From Cryptomeria japonica (Eukaryota; Streptophyta; Pinopsida; Cupressales; Cupressaceae), in contig NC_081411.1 of the NCBI RefSeq assembly GCF_030272615.1, forward strand, positions 153,067,971 through 153,131,970: a DNA stretch of 64,000 bases. The letters are read 5' to 3'. Below the pieces are notes generated by a model. That model was not told the origin of the DNA. It saw nothing but the letters and a program-made list of their open reading frames with translations, and made no database searches. Numbering within the stretch: the stretch's first letter is position 1; each line of letters opens with the position of its first letter. Below, in pieces: positions 22,551 to 34,833 of this stretch. Made by a program: the position numbers and the translations under genes.

Positions 22551-23892
22551 ATGACAGTGCATATGGTTGAATCTAACATTACTAGCGTCGATGCTTCTAC
22601 TATTCCCTTGGGTTATACTAGTATGGCTAGCAGTTCCACCACAACTTCTGTTATAGGACACACCACTCCTGTCAGTGCTAATTGAAGTGTTGGTACCATC
22701 CCTAGTAGTGGTACTAGTCCTCATGTCGGTGTTGGTGGAAGTGGTAGCGCACATGGTGCTCCTTCTCCTCCTCCACCTACTAATCCTATCTTGAATACCA
22801 TATTGTAGAATATGGGGCAATTACAGTTGCAACTCACAAACCTTGTGTCTTCCTCTAGCCAGTCTTCGATGCTTGCCTATTATCGCAAGAGCCCACTTGA
22901 TATCATCATCCTCAATACCATCCTTCCCCACGAGGCTAAGTCATTGAAGTTTGATCATTTCAATGGTGATGGAGATCATAATGTTCACATTGATTCAATT
23001 TTTACCATGTGTAGTGATTGTCATAGTCTATATTTTGTCTTGCTCAAACTATTCTTTTGTTCTCTTAAGGGAACTACATTGGAATGGTATAGTTCATTAC
23101 CTGATCACTTGATCCAGAAATTTGATGAGCTTATGGACGTGTTCCTCAAATGGTTCCATGATAACATTGGAAGTAGGATCACCATTCCAAACCTCGTTCA
23201 TTTTAAACAAAAGCCGAATGAAAAGGTTACAGATTTCATTTCTTAGTATGCTAGATAGTGAATTGCAAAGAATTTTTATTGGGAATCTCCAGTTGGCACT
23301 GAGGGAGAAGTTATCTCTGAATTGCTATCAAAACTTTGCTAATATATGTTATGCACTCACTAATTACCAACATATAATGATTCAATTCAGAGAATATACT
23401 TCGATCCCTCGTACTATTACTTTCATAGGCATGTCCACTGAAGGGTCTAGAAAGAAAAAAGTTGTGGCTAATTTCATAGCTACTCCTCTAATAGCTGTTG
23501 CATAGGAACCATAATGCAATAGGGTCTTCACCAAGCTCAATGATTCCTATTTGAGCATAATTCAAAGATTATTAAAATAAAATCTTATAACCCTTCTAGA
23601 TATTAGACCTCTACCTGGCAATAGACCATACCCTTGTTAGTATGATGGTTCTAAATTTTTCCAATATCACCATGTGCTTGGTCATGACACTGAGCATTGT
23701 TATCATTTTAGACATATAGTCCAAGACCATATTGAAAGTGGAGCTATAAATGTTGATGATAGAAAACATAAATCTAACAAGTTATTTGACAAAACAAATA
23801 GTGAGATGCAAATTACACAGATCCTTTCCTATCACATTCATCTAATTTTATCTCTACATCAGATCATTGTCGGATTATGGCCCTTACATTAA
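22551..23892 (+). pseudogene. GypC gag (broken)
   Basis: Starts at ATG 22551 (MTVHMVESNITS) with a Ser/Thr/Gly-rich N-terminus. The gag core is at ~22930-23240: SLKFDHFNGDGDHNVHIDSI, GTTLEWYSSLPDHLIQKFDE, FHDNIGSRITIPNL. It then shifts frame to 23260-23505 (NLQLALREKLSLNCYQNFA). A retroviral-type knuckle remains at ~23655-23700 (QYHHVLGHDTEHC) with its first Cys changed to Phe. The same blocks occur in GypB (37526-38240). Stops include TGA ~22683 and TAG ~22806. Confidence 0.75.
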
Positions 23893-25920
23893 CATGGTTA
23901 GTATCACTCTAATCTCGCCTCTTAGTAGGAAGGTGAAAGTATCTTATATATCATTCACCCTTTTGGATGCCCCATAATGTGGAGAGCCTACTTTGTTTTA
24001 CATTCTTGTGAAGCTTAATGGTCAAAATATTATGGGTGTGATGGTTGACCCTTTGTGTGAGTCAATGTCATCATGGAGGAGACATTATTTGTAAATGGAT
24101 GGCATAGGCCAAGATATGCCAAGTCTCATGCTACCTTTAGAATGCATAATGGGTTGTATCTTTCTCCTTTGGGTAGTATCACCTTGATAGTCCTTGAGGG
24201 ACCCAAGGTTGTTTCATCTACATTTATTATCATCCCCGATTTAGATCTCTTTTGAGTTAAACTAGGTATTCCCTAGTTAATTGCTATGGATGTGGTCCCT
24301 TAGGTGATCCATAAATGTTTGAAGTTTCCTCATGAGGGTTTGGTGTATGTCATCTAGGATACTAGATATAGCCCATGGGTGCTTTTCATTAGACTATTTT
24401 TGGCCTGCTCCAATGGGGCCCATGCTTTGTTGTGGTGACTTGATGTATCAAGAATATTATCAATATAAGACGGGGGAGTTGGTCCCTTGTCAGACCAGCC
24501 TAGCTATATGTTGCCTCTTCCTGCATCAACCTCTGCTCCATCTATCTTGTGTTAGAGAAGGTAGTGCCTTATGCCTCTTCATCATTGAGGGTTGAGGTTA
24601 AGCTCATTCCTCTAAATAAAACTCATCATCTTCTGAGGACTATGCAACCTCTAGTGGTGTTCTTTGTTCCTACGACTACACCTATTTCAAACAAGGGAAA
24701 GGCACCCGCTTTGTCAAAGTCAGTGGCCCACCCTCCCTTTGAGGTCCTAATCCTGGTTGATATCCCCCAACCTTCTTGATATGAGAAGGAATGTGTTCTT
24801 CTTGTTCTCATTTGTCACTACTTGCTCCTAATTTATAGCTTGTGTAGGAACCTTTTATTCCTCTAGCTACTCCTCTGGCAAAGCGAGGTAGGGTGCTTGA
24901 TGTTGTGAATGTAGTGCTTATCTTAGGTGCACCTCTTGTTCCATCAATATGACCTTCTCTTATCCCCGACAAGGTTTCACCGGCCTCTCCTATGGAGCAT
25001 GATTCTCTTGACTCTTCCTAGGATTTAGATGCTAGTCCACATATTTATTGCAATTCATTTGCATGTGAGCATAAGAGCTATCAATGAGCAATGGATCAAG
25101 AATGTGATGCTCCTTTATAGTCTAATGGTACACCTTTGACACCCATTCCTATTGTATTTATTCCTATCTCTTAAGATGTTTTGTTCTCTGCATCATCTTC
25201 AGTGTTGTTGTTTGTTGTTTAGGGCCTATCGATGAACCTCCCCCTAAAAGGGTGTAGGTCTTTATTTCTCTTTCCTTGGAGCTGCCTCTTATCACCTCAC
25301 TACTAGATGCCCCTCTACTATCTCGACAATTGGATATGCTACACACGCAGGCGGTGTCTAGTGCCTCTTTGTCTGATCCTCCTATCTTGCAACTGCTTCT
25401 TCATCATTTCTTTCTCGAGGTCCTCCAACCTGCCATAGTTGTTTGATGACTTGTGCCTCCTATCCAACCTAAATGCAAGTTTGAGGAGGGTCCCATTCTA
25501 GAATTTTGTTGATGCAAATCATCTCGGGTATTCTCCTCACCTATATTTTTGTCTACTTCAATGCTTATTTCTATTTGTGTTATTGAGAAGGCTCCACCTT
25601 CTCCTGAGTTTTTCACTACCCCTCTTGCCAAGGTTGATAGTCTAAGTACTATATTTCCTCCTTAGTTTGAGTCTTTTTCTTCCTCTATAGAGGCATGCTT
25701 GTTTAATTTTCTAGAGGATATCCCGATGCTATCTATGATCTTTACATGGTCATTGACTCTTGCCTCTTCTGAGCTTGTGGATATAGATGCTGACATTGTC
25801 TCATCCCTCACCCTTGCTACTCGTGAGGTGCCTGGTTCTTCCCTTATGATTTTTCCACTTCGGGCTCACCCTCCTTCCCCATATGATCAATATTGGGAGG
25901 ATGATGACTTGATCATTTAG
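23893..25920 (+). pseudogene. GypC protease-like and proline-rich region (heavily broken)
   Basis: Recognised by comparison with GypB 38354-39854. VMVDPLCES at ~24040-24070 matches the GypB ALIDPSCVVN site, PLGSITLIVLEGPKVVSST matches TIGSITLPIEVYTKSMDVD, and IHKCLKFPHEG (~24310) matches IHKCLKFPHNG. Downstream is a Ser/Pro-rich stretch ending FPLRAHPPSPYDQYWEDDD at 25920. Many stops and shifts. Function is unknown beyond the protease-like fold suggested by position. No RT or integrase motifs follow. Confidence 0.55.
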
Positions 25921-27399
25921 GGGTTATAAGACACTATATTCTTATCTTGTAGCATAGTGTATGTGCATGATTCTATTTCCCTATGGTTTATTTACATGTT
26001 TGTTCTGTCCTACAGGACCCAAGTTACTATGTAGGTTCTTGGAAATGAGAGGTTGACTATCTTTATCTATTGTTCTCTCTCGGATGACCCGAGTTACTCT
26101 ATAGGTGCTCAGATACAAGCGATTTTTCATTATGGAACTTCTTCTATCTATTATCTATTTCTTCTATTTTTCGTATCTCTCTTTTCAACATTTGGGGATA
26201 ATGCAAAGTGTTGGGGTAATTTAGGAATTCTTCCATGTTGACCCAAATTTTTATTTTATCTTTGCCTTCATGTACCCTTATTTAGATCTGAGACCTTTGG
26301 TATTATGATGAAACACCCATCTGCAAGTATATTACTCATTTTATCTCCCTGCTCTAGGTTTTGATGCCAAATAATTGAATCCCTTTTTGGTCTTGCATTT
26401 TTGTTGATTGACCTCAAATAAGTGCCTTCACTTTAGGCTGATTGAAGTCATTCATCACATGTTTGTACTTTTGTTTACACAGATTGACTTATTAGGTTAG
26501 AACTTGGCTTTTATCAAACATGCTCACTAATTAATCGATGGACTCTAGCACGTCACAGAGATGTTTGTGCTAGTGTCTCATGAATATTCCAGTTTGTAGG
26601 TGGCCATTTGAGAATTATGCTTGAGCCTAGAAGAGTTTGTAATGCCTTTGTTCATGACCACTGATTTCTGGATTCTTCATGGGGCCTATATCTCATGCAT
26701 TTTGTGATGTTTTGGAGACTTCTTGATCATTTGGAGACTTTAGGATCTCTTGGCATCCTATACTTGATCTGTCATAGGTTTTTCTAACCTTAGAAGACTA
26801 CCATTATCATAGCTTCTTGCAGAATTTGTGGTGCTGGTTTCTTGAGCATTGGAGGGGAGTTCTTTATCTATGTTTATTTGCATGTCTGCCATTTTCCATC
26901 TAGCTAATCTATTATCTTGATTGTCTACATTTATCTTTATAATTTATTTTCTCAATCATTTCCATTATCTAGGTTATCTATGGAGATAAAAACTTTGAAA
27001 CAGGGGTTTGACTAAGGCAAAACTCTAAACACAAATCCCAACATTTTTCTCCATTGCTTGTGTGCAAGTTCTTGATTGAGGGAAGGAGCTCGTTTAGAGG
27101 GAGGCTTCAATTGTGGACTAGTTGTAATCTTCCTTCACCTTTTTCTCATCTCATTCTATCTTTTCACATTTCATGTTGATCATTGTACTAATTACGATAT
27201 CATTTGGTTGGTAGTATGGTTGTAGTAGTGTCTTTCATATGGTCTTTGTACTCTATCTGTATAAGACGTTATCGCGTCACATTGGTGTCCTAGTTCCGCA
27301 TGCTTGTTCCTAAGACAAAAACTTAACATAATTGTCTAAAAGCTTTGCCTATAGCATTTTAGTTTGTTTTCATACTCTTCATCCACTATCTCACCTTTA
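25921..27399 (+). other. GypC 3' non-coding and LTR-like stretch
   Basis: No ORF of note. The first ~350 bp parallels the GypB 3' region (GGGGATAATGCAAAGTGTTG at ~26190 against a similar phrase at ~39980). From ~26350 to ~27275 it is LTR-like but without a second copy in the window to prove it. Confidence 0.4.
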
Positions 27400-27502
27400 G
27401 TACTAGTTTAGGTGGGGTAGAGTAAAGGTAGGTTTGTTCCTTGAAGTTCATCACTTTGAGGGTAACAAATCCCATCCTCTACAGTTTGGTTTGATATGTT
27501 CC
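27400..27502 (-). pseudogene. GypH aRNH, fragment left of the GypB insertion
   Basis: Minus-strand reading just left of GypB gives TYQTKL directly after the GTTCC duplication. This fits the Gly-x-Tyr stretch that follows GDSQFIIRYIMG of the aRNH in 41812-42255. Further left the reading is too decayed to be sure. Confidence 0.3.
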
Positions 27503-28429
27503 TGTAGTGTCATGAAATTGCGATCCTTGCAATTTTTGACCATATTAGGGTCCTCATGCACATGATTCAAATCCCTAAGCCTAATCGGATACCAGAGACT
27601 TGCTCAACTCCTGAGAACTACATCTTGCTTGCCCTCCACACTACTTAAAATGCATCCTATCTTGGAAAAAAGGGCAGGATAGGGGTGTGATGCCCCTATC
27701 TCTACCCCATTTTTAGGCATGACCCTTTCCAATTTTGCATTGGAGGTTGCATATTGAGCGGGAAAACTCCCCCAGTGTTGGCCTGTGATGAAAAATCAGT
27801 CAATTAAACCTAATTGATAAATATATAAGTTGCATGTGCCCTCTCATTTGCATGAGTTCAACAATCAGAAAAGTTGGATAAGTGATAACACAGATACATG
27901 AGATCACACATTCAAGCATTCAAGAATTCCTTTCCAGCATTGAGAATTCTTTAGTCTCCTTTCAAGGCTAGGTGTTGCATTCAAGTCAAGGGTTAAACCA
28001 TTGAAGAGGAGATTCATTCCAACATTCAACTTCATACAAGAAATTCTATCAACATTTCCATCACAACCTCCCTTGAGGTGATTTACAGTTCAATCTTTCA
28101 TTTACATTTACTTGCAAGTACTTTCTTCCATAATTTGGTTAATTCCAAAACTAGGGTTTGACCTAAAGGCAAACCCCCAATCCCAACCCCTTTTCCTCTC
28201 TTTTCTATGTGTAGGTTGTAGGTGCGTAGATGTACTCTCGGATTTGGACTCCATTTGCAAAGACAAAAAAACCCTTTTCGTTTCACAAATTTTTCGGAGG
28301 ACCATGTACATTCCTGCCACAGTCTAGGCAAATTTTCCTCAAATCCGTAGGATAGCTTCGTCTCGACATATTATTTCCAGATCCAGGTGTACAACTTCAT
28401 CCTATGCTTCTACCTCAAGTTATAATCAT
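27503..28429 (+). repeat. GypB 5' LTR, first part
   Basis: Matches 40631-41549 of the right LTR, then is cut by Copia-2; the rest resumes at 33433. A TATATAA box lies at 27822-27828. Confidence 0.9.
27822..27828 (+). promoter_or_regulatory. GypB LTR TATA box
   Basis: TATATAA about 320 bp into the left LTR, conserved at 40944-40950 in the right LTR. Probable core promoter for the element RNA. Confidence 0.55.
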
Positions 28430-28892
28430 TATTGAAATGTGGCAACTAATCAGCAAAGTACTGTACACTCAACACGTATCCTCGATAGGGTCTAGGGTTG
28501 GGTTGGGCCCCGGGAAGGGGTTCAGGGGTGGCAACCCCCAAGAAAAGCGGGGGTTCAGGGGTGGGAGCCCTCGAGAAATTTTTTTTTGCTTTTTTTCGTT
28601 GATGAAAACCGACATTGTAATAAAACCCTAAAAAGTCTGACTTTGTTTGTTGCCCTAAAAACTCATGTTATAAGCGGCTGGGATGATTGAGGCATTAAAA
28701 GGTTGATGTACTATTTTTGCTAGATAATAAGAAAGATTGGATGACTGCGTATGGTGGACATAACCCATTCTGGGTGAACCATGTTAAATCTCTGCGTTAT
28801 TCATGTCTTGTTTTATTTCTTTATCTTTTGTATTTAAATCTACATATAATTGTTAGTTCATATTTGCTTCGGATCTGCTTGAAACCCTAACA
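28430..28892 (+). repeat. Copia-2 5' LTR
   Basis: 463 bp. Longer than its partner by ~30 bp because a GGGGTTCAGGGGTGG-type segment is repeated at ~28518-28565. Confidence 0.9.
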
Positions 28893-28894
28893 AT

Positions 28895-28905
28895 TGGTAT
28901 CAGAG
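28895..28905 (+). promoter_or_regulatory. Copia-2 primer-binding site
   Basis: TGGTATCAGAG two bases after the 5' LTR. Confidence 0.88.
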
Positions 28906-28953
28906 TGAGGTTTTTCTGTAAATTGGCAAGACTTTCAAATTTGAGTGGGAGCA

Positions 28954-29805
28954 ATGGAGGATTCCAAATTCAAGGTTGAAAATTTTAACGGCTAGAATTA
29001 TCAGTTATGAAAAATGCAGATGGAGGATTACCTGTATCAAAAGGATTTGTGGTGGCCATTAGAAGGAAAGGCGAAGAAAGTGACCACAATGTCAGATGAA
29101 GAATGAGACATTTTAGATAGGAAGGCACTGGGATCCATTCGATTGTGCCTTGCACCATCTGTAGCTTTCAATATAACAGAAGCAAAAATGGCTGTAGATT
29201 TGATGGCGACATTGGCTAAGCTTTATGAGAAACCCTCGGCTTCGAATAAGGTATTTCTTATGAAGTGTTTGTTTAATTTGAAAATGAGTGAGGGAGGATC
29301 TGTAGCGGAGCACTTAAATGAATTTAATACAATTACCAGTCAATTGTCTTTGGTAAAAATTATCTTTACAGAACAGGTTAGGGCTCTCTTGATTTTATGT
29401 TCTTTGCCAGAAAGCTGGAATAGCTTCGTTATGGCTGTAAGTAACTCTGTCTCTAGTAAAAATACTTTGGTATTTGATGATATTGTTGGTGTTATCTTAA
29501 GCGAGGAAATGCGAAGGAAAAGCACAGGTGAGGCTCCAACATCATCGGGTAGTGTTTTGAATGTGGAGAATAGAGGAAGATCAAAGGAAAGAGGAAAAGG
29601 CCCTGGGAATGAGAAGTCATGAGGGAAGTCAAAGAAAGGATGCTCTCAATCTAGAGGAAAGAAAGATTGCTGGTATTGCGGAAAGCCTGGTCATCTAAAG
29701 AAAGACTGTTGGTCTCGGAAAAACAAAGAAGGAGACAAAAATGAAAATGATAGTAAGGAAGCCAATATTGCAAGTAATACTTTACAAGATGCTTTAATCT
29801 TATGT
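28954..29805 (+). pseudogene. Copia-2 gag (broken)
   Basis: Opens at ATG 28954 (MEDSKFKVENFNG), with TAG 28993 where the family has Gln and TGA 29104 where it has Trp. The UBN2-type domain follows ([39 protein letters not shown]) and a basic linker with TGA 29620. An intact CCHC knuckle, CWYCGKPGHLKKDC, is at 29668-29709. The same frame passes into protease without interruption. Gag forms the particle and binds RNA. Confidence 0.9.
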
Positions 29806-32800
29806 TTGGATAATGTTAATGATTCCTGGATAATAGATTCTGGGGCTTCATTTCATGCTACACCCCATAGAAAATATTTTCTAGATTATGTTCAAGGTGA
29901 TTTTGGACAGGTATATTTGGGTGATGATGAGCCCTGTCAAATTGTTGGAAAAGGAAAGATAAAGATCAAGTTGCAGAATGGTAATGACTGGTTTCTGCAG
30001 GAGGTAAGACATGCTCCTAACTTAAGAAGAAATTTAATTTCTGCAGGGCAACTAGGTAGTGAAGGTTGCATAGTTACCTTCTCAGACAGTATCTGGAAGG
30101 TCAGTAAAGGATCATTAGTAGTAGCTAAAGGTGCGAAGGTATTTGTGTACTGGTAACACTTACTCTACCTTAGCTGCTATAGATAACGTTACTATAGGGA
30201 CAACAATAATAGATGTTGCAAGAACAAATTCGATAATGTTGCACCACAGGCTTAGGCACATGAGTGAGAAAGGGATGAAAATCCTTCACTCCAAAAATCT
30301 ATTTCCAAGACTAAAGAAGATTGATTTAGAGTTCTATGAAAACTATGTTTATGGTAAATAGAAAAGAGTCAGATTTCTTAAGATTGGGAAAGAGAAGAAG
30401 AGTGAGAAGTTAGAGCTTGTACATTCAGATGTATGGGGACCGGCTTAGGTATCATCTCTTGGTGGCTCTTGTTATTATGTTATTTTTATTGATGAATCAA
30501 CCAAAAAAACATGGGTATATTTCCTAAAACAAAAATCAGATGTTTTTGAAGCTTTTAAGAAATGGAAAGCTTTGGTTGAGAATGAGACAGGAAAAAAGTT
30601 GAAGTGTCTCAGATCGGATAATGGAGGTGAGTATTGCAGCAAAGCATTTAAAGATTACTGCTCCTTAAATGGGATTCGAAAGAAAAATATAGTTCTAGGA
30701 ACTTCACAGGAAAATGGTGTGTCAGAGAGAATGAATAGGACTATCATGGAACGCGCGAGGAGCATGAGATTGCATGCTGGATTGCCCTTACATTTTTGGG
30801 CAAATGTTGTACATACTATTGTCTATTTGATAAATAGAGGACCTTCAACCCCTTTGGATGGTGGTATTCCAGAGGAGGCATGGACTAGTAAAAAGATAAA
30901 TTATTCTTTTCTGAAAACCTTTGGTTGTGAAGCTTTTGTCCATGTTGATAAAGAAAATAGAACCAAGCTTGATGCTAAATCTCAGAAATGTACCTTCATT
31001 GGATATGGGATAGATGACTATAGCTATCGGTTATGGGATTTTGAAAATAAGAAAATAATTGGAAGTAGAGATGTTATATTTAATGAGAAGGTTATGTATA
31101 AAGAACAGATGCAAGAAAAGAAGCATGAACAAGACAAACAAGAATATGTGGTGTTGGATGAGATTCCTGAAAATGAAATGCCATAGGTACCTGATGCTCA
31201 GCAACAATAAATTATCCCGCAAACTCCTGCAATGTTAGACGTTCTACGAGGATAAGTAGACCCCCTGAAAGATTTTCTCCTTCTCTGTATTCTATTTTAT
31301 TAATGGATTCTGGTGGACCAGAAGAATATAAAGAAGCAATGTAGGTAGATGCCAAACAACAGTGGGAGCTAGGCATGAAAGAGGAGATGGACTCCTTGAT
31401 GAAAAATAAGACTTGGGAGTTAGTCCCTTTACCTGCAGAAAAAACAGCCTTGCCTAACAAATGGGTTTATCAGCTGAAGGAGGAGGAAGGAGGTCAGAAA
31501 AGATATAAGGCCAGACTTGTGGTAAAAGGTTTTGCACAGAAAAAGGGTATAGATTATGATGAAATATTTTATCCAGTTGTAAAAATTAATTCAATTAGAA
31601 CTATACTTAGTCTTGTGGCTGCAGATGATTTACATCTTGAACAATTAGATGTCAAAACAACTTTTCTCCATGGAGATTTGGAGGAGGAAATTTACATGTT
31701 GCAACCACAGGGATATGAGGTCAAAGGTAAGGAGAACTTGGTGTGCAGGTTGAAGAAAAGTCTGTATGGCCTAAAGCAAGCACCCCGACAATGGTATTTA
31801 AAATTTGATAGTTTCATGGTTGAACACGGTTATCATAGATGTCATTCTGATCATTGCATATTTTAAGAGATTGGATAATGGTAGTTATATTATCCTGTTG
31901 CTTTATGTTGATGACATGCTTGTTGTTGGGTCCAATATGGAACACATAAATGATCTTAAACATAAATTAGCCATGTCATTTGCTATGAAGGATTTGGGTG
32001 CAGCTAAGCAAATTCTGGGTATGAGGATTACACGGGACAGAAAAAATAGAACCTTGAATTTGTCCCAAAGTGAGTATATAAAGAAGGTGTTGAAAAGATT
32101 TAACATGCAGGATGCAAAAGCAGTTAGTACACCTTTGGCTAGTCATTTCAAATTGACTAAGGAGATGTGCCCAAAGGCATAGGAAGAGGTAAATAAAATG
32201 TCTAACATCTCGTATTCATCAGTTATTGGTAGTCTGATGTATGCAATGATATGCACAAGGCCAGATATTACACATGTAGTGGGAGTTGTGAGCAAGTTTA
32301 TGAGTAATCTGGGTATGGAGCATTGGAATGTTGTGAAATGGATCCTTCGGTATTTGAAAGGAACCACTACAAAGGCATTATGTTTCAAAGGATCTAATGC
32401 TGCTTTGAGTGGATTTGTTGACTCTGATCTGGTAGGTGATATTGATTCACAGAGGAGCACTACAAGGTATGTTTTTACTATAGGGGGAAATACAGTCAGT
32501 TGGATTTCTAGGCTGCGAAAGGTTGTTGCACTTTCAACCATTGAAGCTGAGTGTGTTGTTGCTACAGAAGCCAGCAAGGAGATGATTTGGTTACATAGTT
32601 TTCTAGAGGAATTGGGTCAGACACAGGAGGATCACCCATTGTATACTGATAGCTAGAGTGCCATTAATCTTGTGAAGAACTCTACTTTTCATTCAAGGAC
32701 AAAGCACATTCAGCTCAGGTACCACTTCATTCAGACTGTTTCGGAGGAGGGTGAGTTACGGCTTGAGAAGATTCACAGAAGTGAGAATCCCGTCGATATG

Positions 32801-32866
32801 TTCATGAAGGTAGTTCCACAAGAGAAGCTGATTTCTTCATCAGTTTCTATTGGTCTTCTTGATTGA
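29806..32866 (+). pseudogene. Copia-2 pol: protease, integrase, RT, RNase H (broken)
   Basis: Protease IIDSGASFHAT with DSG at 29836-29844. A frameshift near 30150 precedes the integrase zinc region, where HHRLRHMSEKG is kept but the Cys pair reads YENY. The integrase core has Asp (HSDVWGP ~30425), Asp (RSDNGGEY ~30615) and Glu (ENGVSERMN ~30715). RT runs from 31375 (NKWVYQLKEEE, KARLVVKGFAQKKGIDYDE) to YVDD at ~31903-31914; RNase H has FVDSDLVGD, STIEAE and YTDS. TAG stops at ~30358, ~30446, 31184, 31343, 32180 and 32654 mostly sit at Gln positions. Frameshifts also lie near 31200-31300 and 31865. Ends at TGA 32864. Confidence 0.92.
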
Positions 32867-32991
32867 TAATTGTGGAATGTATACTAGTCGAGTCTAAGTG
32901 TTTTATCCAACGGATGTTGCATGTATAGTGGTGTCATGTAGTTTCAATCTCCAAGTGGGAGATTGTTCGGTGTGGAGCCTGATTAGTCTCT

Positions 32992-33002
32992 AAGTGGGAG
33001 AT
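32992..33002 (+). promoter_or_regulatory. Copia-2 polypurine tract
   Basis: AAGTGGGAGAT directly before the 3' LTR. A second identical AAGTGGGAGAT lies about 40 bp upstream (~32953-32963). Confidence 0.85.
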
Positions 33003-33432
33003 TGTTGAAATGTGGCAACTGATTAACAAAGTACTATACACTCAGCATGTATCCTCACCGGGGTCCGGGGCCCGGTCAGGCCCCGGGTAGGGGTTCGAGG
33101 GCGGCAGCCCCCGAGAAATTTTTTTTTGCCATTTTTCGTTGATGAAAACTGACATTGTAATAAAACCCTAAAAAGGCCGACTTTGTTTGTTGCCCTAAAA
33201 ATGCATGTTATAAGTGGCTGGGATGCTTGAGGCATTTAAAGGTTGATGTACTATTTTTGCTGGATAATAAGAGAGATTGGACGACTGTGTATGGTGGATG
33301 TAACCCATTCTGGGTGAACCATGTTAAATCTCTGTGTTATTCATGTCCTATTTTATTTCTTTATCTTTTGTATTTAAATCTGCATATAATTGTTAGTTCA
33401 AATTTGCTTTGGATCTGCTTGAAACCCTAACA
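33003..33432 (+). repeat. Copia-2 3' LTR
   Basis: 430 bp. Contains a perfect GC hairpin: CCGGGGCC (33065-33072), loop CGGTCA, GGCCCCGG (33079-33086), eroded in the left LTR. Confidence 0.9.
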
Positions 33433-33708
33433 ATAATCAGATCTTTGTCACTTTTTCACTTGGTCCTAAGCACATAATTCAATCAATTCAAATCTCAAAC
33501 TTAGAAGAGGGGATTAACTTACCATTGTTATATCACTCAAAATTCAATCTCCTTTCCTAGAGGTTGAATGTAGTGTATTTCCCCCCCTCTTCCAATGTAA
33601 TGTGGAAAATGTGTTTGAAGGGAAATCCGAAGTGAAACTTTCATTTCTCCTCGAAGGGAAGAAAAGCTTTCCACTTGATCTCCATCATTCACCCTTTTCA
33701 ACATTACA
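33433..33708 (+). repeat. GypB 5' LTR, second part
   Basis: Continues the LTR after Copia-2 and ends CATTACA. Matches ~41540-41811 of the right LTR. Confidence 0.88.
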
Positions 33709-33711
33709 TTT

Positions 33712-33729
33712 TGGTGAACCCAACATCTT
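33712..33729 (+). promoter_or_regulatory. GypB candidate primer-binding site
   Basis: TGGTGAACCCAACATCTT, 3 nt after the LTR. Begins TGG as a tRNA complement should; the tRNA is not identified. Confidence 0.5.
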
Positions 33730-34833
33730 ACATGCTTTATTCTAAAAATCATTGCATTTTTTTCATTTGCAACTTTAATTTATCTACAAACTTAGTGGTT
33801 AATTCATTAAAAACCCTAGTTTTTAAAATTGAAATTGAACTTTTGTTTTGTAAAAATTGCTTGTCATTATCTTAGATCGGAAAATTGCATTGTTTGTCAA
33901 ATTCAATTTCTTCATTGCCTTGTTCAATTTGCAAATCAATTTCACAAAATTAAGAGGTTAATTGTCAAAACCCTAATTTAAAAAAATCATCTTGAAATTA
34001 TGGAAAAATTGAATTTCCATTTAATTTTCAGATTTGTGACTGTTTTCAGATTTATCTTCATTCCTACAATTCAAAATTTCAATTTCCCTCCTTTTTCCAA
34101 AATTCAAATTTCAAAAATTAAGCGATTAGGTCATGAAACCCTAATTTTTAAATTAAATTGGATTTTGTTCAAATTTCAATCAATTTCAGTTTTCTAAACA
34201 TTCTCCAAGGTGTCTCTCCCTTTTAGGTTTGACCCTTTTCAAATTTGCAATTCAATTCCTCTTTTTCTTCAAAACTCTAATAGGGTTCTATTCTCACATT
34301 TGAACCTTACTTTCACCTATCTCGAAATCGTAAAATGCACCAATTTTTGGGGGTTAGCTTTAAAATCATCGTAATATTAATCCCTGAAAATTTCAAAAAA
34401 AGTTAGTCGGACCATGTGCATTCCCACCACCATCCTCGACTTTTTTCCCCAAATTTTAGGAGACAGTTATGACTGTATTTAATAACCTAAATCTAGAAGA
34501 TTGGCTGATTTTGTCAATTTCAGATCCCTCTAACATCAAAAATACCTCCAAAATTCAACATTTTAAATTTCAAGAAAATTTCTAAAATTAAGAGGTTAAT
34601 TATAACCTGCCTTGATTTTAAATTTTTTATTTTTGTTAATTTTAAAATTAAGTGGTATCCTCTTGGCCCTAATTTTAAAATTCCAATTTCCTTTGATTTA
34701 TTATTTTGGAAATTGTGTCATTTCCTTCTTCCGACAAAGTTCAAATTGTTTAATCATTATTTTCTTAAATTTTGCATTACTCAATTTTGAAAGCTTTGTT
34801 CAAAATTCAAAATTTCAATTTTTCCTCTAGTGC
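33730..34833 (+). other. GypB leader, AT-rich and non-coding
   Basis: 1.1 kb rich in AATTTCAAATT-type runs between primer site and gag. No supported gene. Confidence 0.6.

Larger units (their letters stand above)
22263..27250 (+). mobile_element. GypC: non-autonomous Ty3/gypsy element (gag and protease-like only)
   Basis: Plus-strand relative of GypB, with gag, a CCHC-like motif, a decayed protease-like region and a Pro-rich tail, and no RT, RNase H or integrase before its 3' non-coding part. The left part is cut by Copia-1, so its 5' LTR must lie outside the window. The right limit is not resolved: between ~26300 and 27250 the DNA is LTR-like (GTTTGACTAAGGCAAAAC at ~27006) but I could not fix an edge or a target duplication. 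Confidence 0.55.
28430..33432 (+). mobile_element. Copia-2: complete Ty1/copia element in the GypB LTR
   Basis: LTRs 28430-28892 and 33003-33432 (TGTTGAAATG...CCTAACA; the left copy begins TATTG). ATAATCA occurs at 28422-28428 and 33433-33439 on either side, representing the duplicated target. Internal order is gag-PR-IN-RT-RH on the plus strand, with primer site and polypurine tract in place. Decayed by stops and three frameshifts. Confidence 0.93.

Noticed and set aside
22263-26250. Host protein-coding gene in the proline-rich ORFs
   Set aside because: Segment-by-segment likeness to GypB gag and protease-like region identifies them as retrotransposon remains.
27274-27300. TTGGTGTCCTAG as a primer-binding site after a GypC LTR
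   Set aside because: The GTTCC duplication around GypB implies the DNA just left of 27503 belongs to GypH, so a GypC leader there would conflict. The edge stays unresolved.
28480-28580. GC-rich island as a CpG-island promoter of a host gene
   Set aside because: It lies inside the Copia-2 LTR and recurs in the right LTR; no host gene follows.
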